From NCBI RefSeq assembly GCF_001905005.1, contig NZ_LWKZ01000012.1:1288817-1352816 (forward strand): a stretch of 64,000 nucleotides of DNA, written 5' to 3'. A program made the position numbers and the translations under genes. The DNA is from Streptomyces sp. CB02923 (lineage in GTDB: Bacteria; Actinomycetota; Actinomycetes; Streptomycetales; Streptomycetaceae). The notes beneath the pieces were generated by a model that was not told where the DNA came from, did no database searches, and saw only the letters and a list, made by a program, of their open reading frames with translations. Shown in pieces: positions 62,695-64,000 of this stretch (its first letter is position 1; each line of letters opens with the position of its first letter).

Positions 62695-63732
62695 TCAGCC
62701 GATCGGGACGCCCGGAGTGGCGACTCCGCGTCCGCCGGTGACCTTGTTGTCGCCCGAGACCGTCACCGGACAGTTGGACGCGTGGTAGTTGGTGATGTGG
62801 AATCCGTAGCGGTCCGGGCCCGTCGCTCCGCTCAGATCGGACCGGTTGTTGCGGAAGACCGTGCCGCAGCCCCAGCCCGGCTGCTGGCTGTGCGTCTCGT
62901 AACCGTTGTTACGGGTGTGCTTGCCGGTGTTGTTCTCCACCAGCACCTTGTTGCCCTTGATGTCGGCCCACGAGTCGTCGTAGTGGGCACCGGTCAGCCC
63001 GCTGCCGTCGAAGGTATTACCGATGATCTTCGCGCCGGTGGTGCCCTCCTTGATGTCGATGTTCTCGCCGCCGACACCGGGCCCGATGGTGTTGCGCAGG
63101 ATCTGAACGTTGTCGCTCTTGTCGCTCTTGTCGCTCTTGTCGCTCTTGTCGCTCTTGTTCGCGGTTTCGCCCGCGCTGCCCACGTACACGCCCTCGCCCA
63201 TGCCGCTGCCGTCCCGCCCGGTGTCGTGGATCCGCGAATTCTTGATCACACCGTCCTTGCTGGACTTGCGGAAGTGCACACCCTCCATGTCCAGCCCGTG
63301 CACGGTCACGGAGTCGAGGACCACACTGTTCGCCGCGTCCACCACGATGCCTTTCTGGCCGCCGGTGACGGTGATGCCCTGGACCGTCCAGTACGCGGCG
63401 CCGTTCAGATGGAGCCCGTAACCGCCGCTCGCTCTGAGGACGGCCTTGGCGGAACCGGCGAGAGTGATCCGCGCCGAGGCGCCGGCCGCCGCGGTGGCCT
63501 TGAAGTTGCCCTGGTACGTGCCGTCGGCGAGCCGAATGGTGTCGCCCGGCCCGGCCGCCGACAGCGCGCTCTTGAGCTGGGCGGCCGTGGAGACGTCGAT
63601 GGTGCGGGCGGGGGCGGTGCGGGCGGGGGCGGAGCCCGGGGTGCTTCCGTGCGCCGCCGCGGAGGCCGCGAGCAGGGCGCCGACCCCCAGGAGTGCGGCG
63701 GCAGGGAGCGGCAGGAGAGATCGCGTGCGCAT
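62695..63732 (-). CDS. Secreted right-handed beta-helix protein (polysaccharide-lyase-like), 345 aa
   Basis: A signal peptide (MRTRSLLPLPAAALLGVGALLAASAAAHG) precedes a parallel beta-helix beginning DVSTAAQLKSALSAAGPGDTIRLADGTYQGNF, the hallmark of chondroitinase-B/PL6-like and pectate-lyase-like proteins. Rungs such as GIVVDAANSVVLDSVTVHGL, VHFRKSSKDGVIKNSRIHDTG and VQILRNTIGPGVGGENIDI follow. I cannot place catalytic residues, so lyase activity is uncertain. A loop carries five Lys-Ser-Asp repeats. The ATG at 63732 has AGGAAGG about 7 nt upstream; ATG 63771 is less likely. Confidence 0.8.
   Translation of the reverse strand: MRTRSLLPLPAAALLGVGALLAASAAAHGSTPGSAPARTAPARTIDVSTAAQLKSALSAAGPGDTIRLADGTYQGNFKATAAAGASARITLAGSAKAVLRASGGYGLHLNGAAYWTVQGITVTGGQKGIVVDAANSVVLDSVTVHGLDMEGVHFRKSSKDGVIKNSRIHDTGRDGSGMGEGVYVGSAGETANKSDKSDKSDKSDKSDNVQILRNTIGPGVGGENIDIKEGTTGAKIIGNTFDGSGLTGAHYDDSWADIKGNKVLVENNTGKHTRNNGYETHSQQPGWGCGTVFRNNRSDLSGATGPDRYGFHITNYHASNCPVTVSGDNKVTGGRGVATPGVPIG
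63112..63156 (-). repeat. Five exact 9-bp tandem repeats in the beta-helix gene
   Basis: gtcgctctt (plus strand) is repeated five times without change, encoding (KSD)5 in the protein. Exact identity of units suggests recent expansion. Confidence 0.95.
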
Positions 63733-64000
63733 CGATGTGCCTTCCTGTACGTGAATGATGTACGTCACCATGAACAGGGAACGGAGGTGAAGGTAGCACT
63801 TATCGATGTGCGGTCAACCGGGGAAGGGAGCGGGGAGTTGGGGTCCGGTGTGCTCGGCTGCTGCTGCCTACTTGCTTGCGAACTCGGGGCTGGCGTAACG
63901 CTGTTCAGCATCGTGAACGCTCTGCCGGTGTCTGTGCGAGGTGCCAGGTATGGATGCGGTGGTGGGGGGGCGGGGTGCTGTGCGGGGTGCGGGGTGCGGG
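63733..64000. other. Window end without identifiable gene
   Basis: Upstream region of the beta-helix gene and beyond; no coding frame, RNA or promoter that I can support. The last 50 bases are G-rich (ggggtg/gcgggg) repeats running off the window. Confidence 0.5.

Overview
The window is very GC-rich actinobacterial DNA and most likely from Streptomyces. The evidence is GC-saturated third codon positions, frequent GTG/TTG starts, ATGA/GTGA overlaps, a close relative of Streptomyces griseus trypsin, Tat-exported glycosidases, and the order pyk - tRNA-Leu - ANTAR regulator - liv transporter - polA - DUF3068 - rpsA. From memory this last block parallels S. coelicolor around SCO1998-SCO2014. I see no insertion sequence, phage, plasmid origin or CRISPR array.

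Region 1 (1-16.7 kb) is an accessory type VII secretion (T7SS/Esx) locus. It starts with the 3' part of a FtsK/SpoIIIE-type EccC ATPase. A leftward pair follows: a WXG100-like small protein and a WXG-headed Thr-rich beta-repeat protein. Next come a 3017-residue T7SS-type giant protein, an overlapping beta-helix/AAA+ ATPase (EccA-like C-terminus) and a membrane-anchored extracytoplasmic protein. The giant protein is the strongest candidate for an undescribed system. It has a T7SS-type N-terminus, membrane segments, three copies of a helical repeat, and two diverged copies of a roughly 700-residue module. Each module carries a GT-A-like segment with a DFD motif and an OTU-like segment with Ser where Cys would be expected. 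I read only one cysteine in the whole protein.

Region 2 (16.7-36 kb) is accessory and exported: an HExxHxxxH protein with a zinc ribbon, trypsin (sprT), a NarL-type two-component pair, a Tat-exported GH101-type endo-alpha-GalNAcase, a GH35 beta-galactosidase with a divergent AraC regulator, PepN, an orphan PLP-decarboxylase/N-monooxygenase pair resembling the first two steps of hydroxamate siderophore synthesis, and a Tat-exported 5'-nucleotidase. GH101 plus GH35 suggests O-glycan (mucin-type) degradation.

Region 3 (36-64 kb) is largely core: a SIMPL-domain protein, pyruvate kinase, tRNA-Leu(CAA), an ANTAR response regulator, the livK-H-M-G-F transporter, a thioesterase, a YdeP/FdhF-type molybdoenzyme, DNA polymerase I, a DUF4184 membrane protein, a lytic transglycosylase, a DUF3068 protein with a small companion, HrpB helicase, a methyltransferase, ribosomal protein S1, and a secreted beta-helix lyase-like protein.

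A recurrent theme is short tandem repeats of 9-27 bp, many of them in-frame, within or beside genes: 19.3, 21.5, 21.8, 30.7, 31.4, 36.1, 39.9, 55.2, 55.6 and 63.1 kb.
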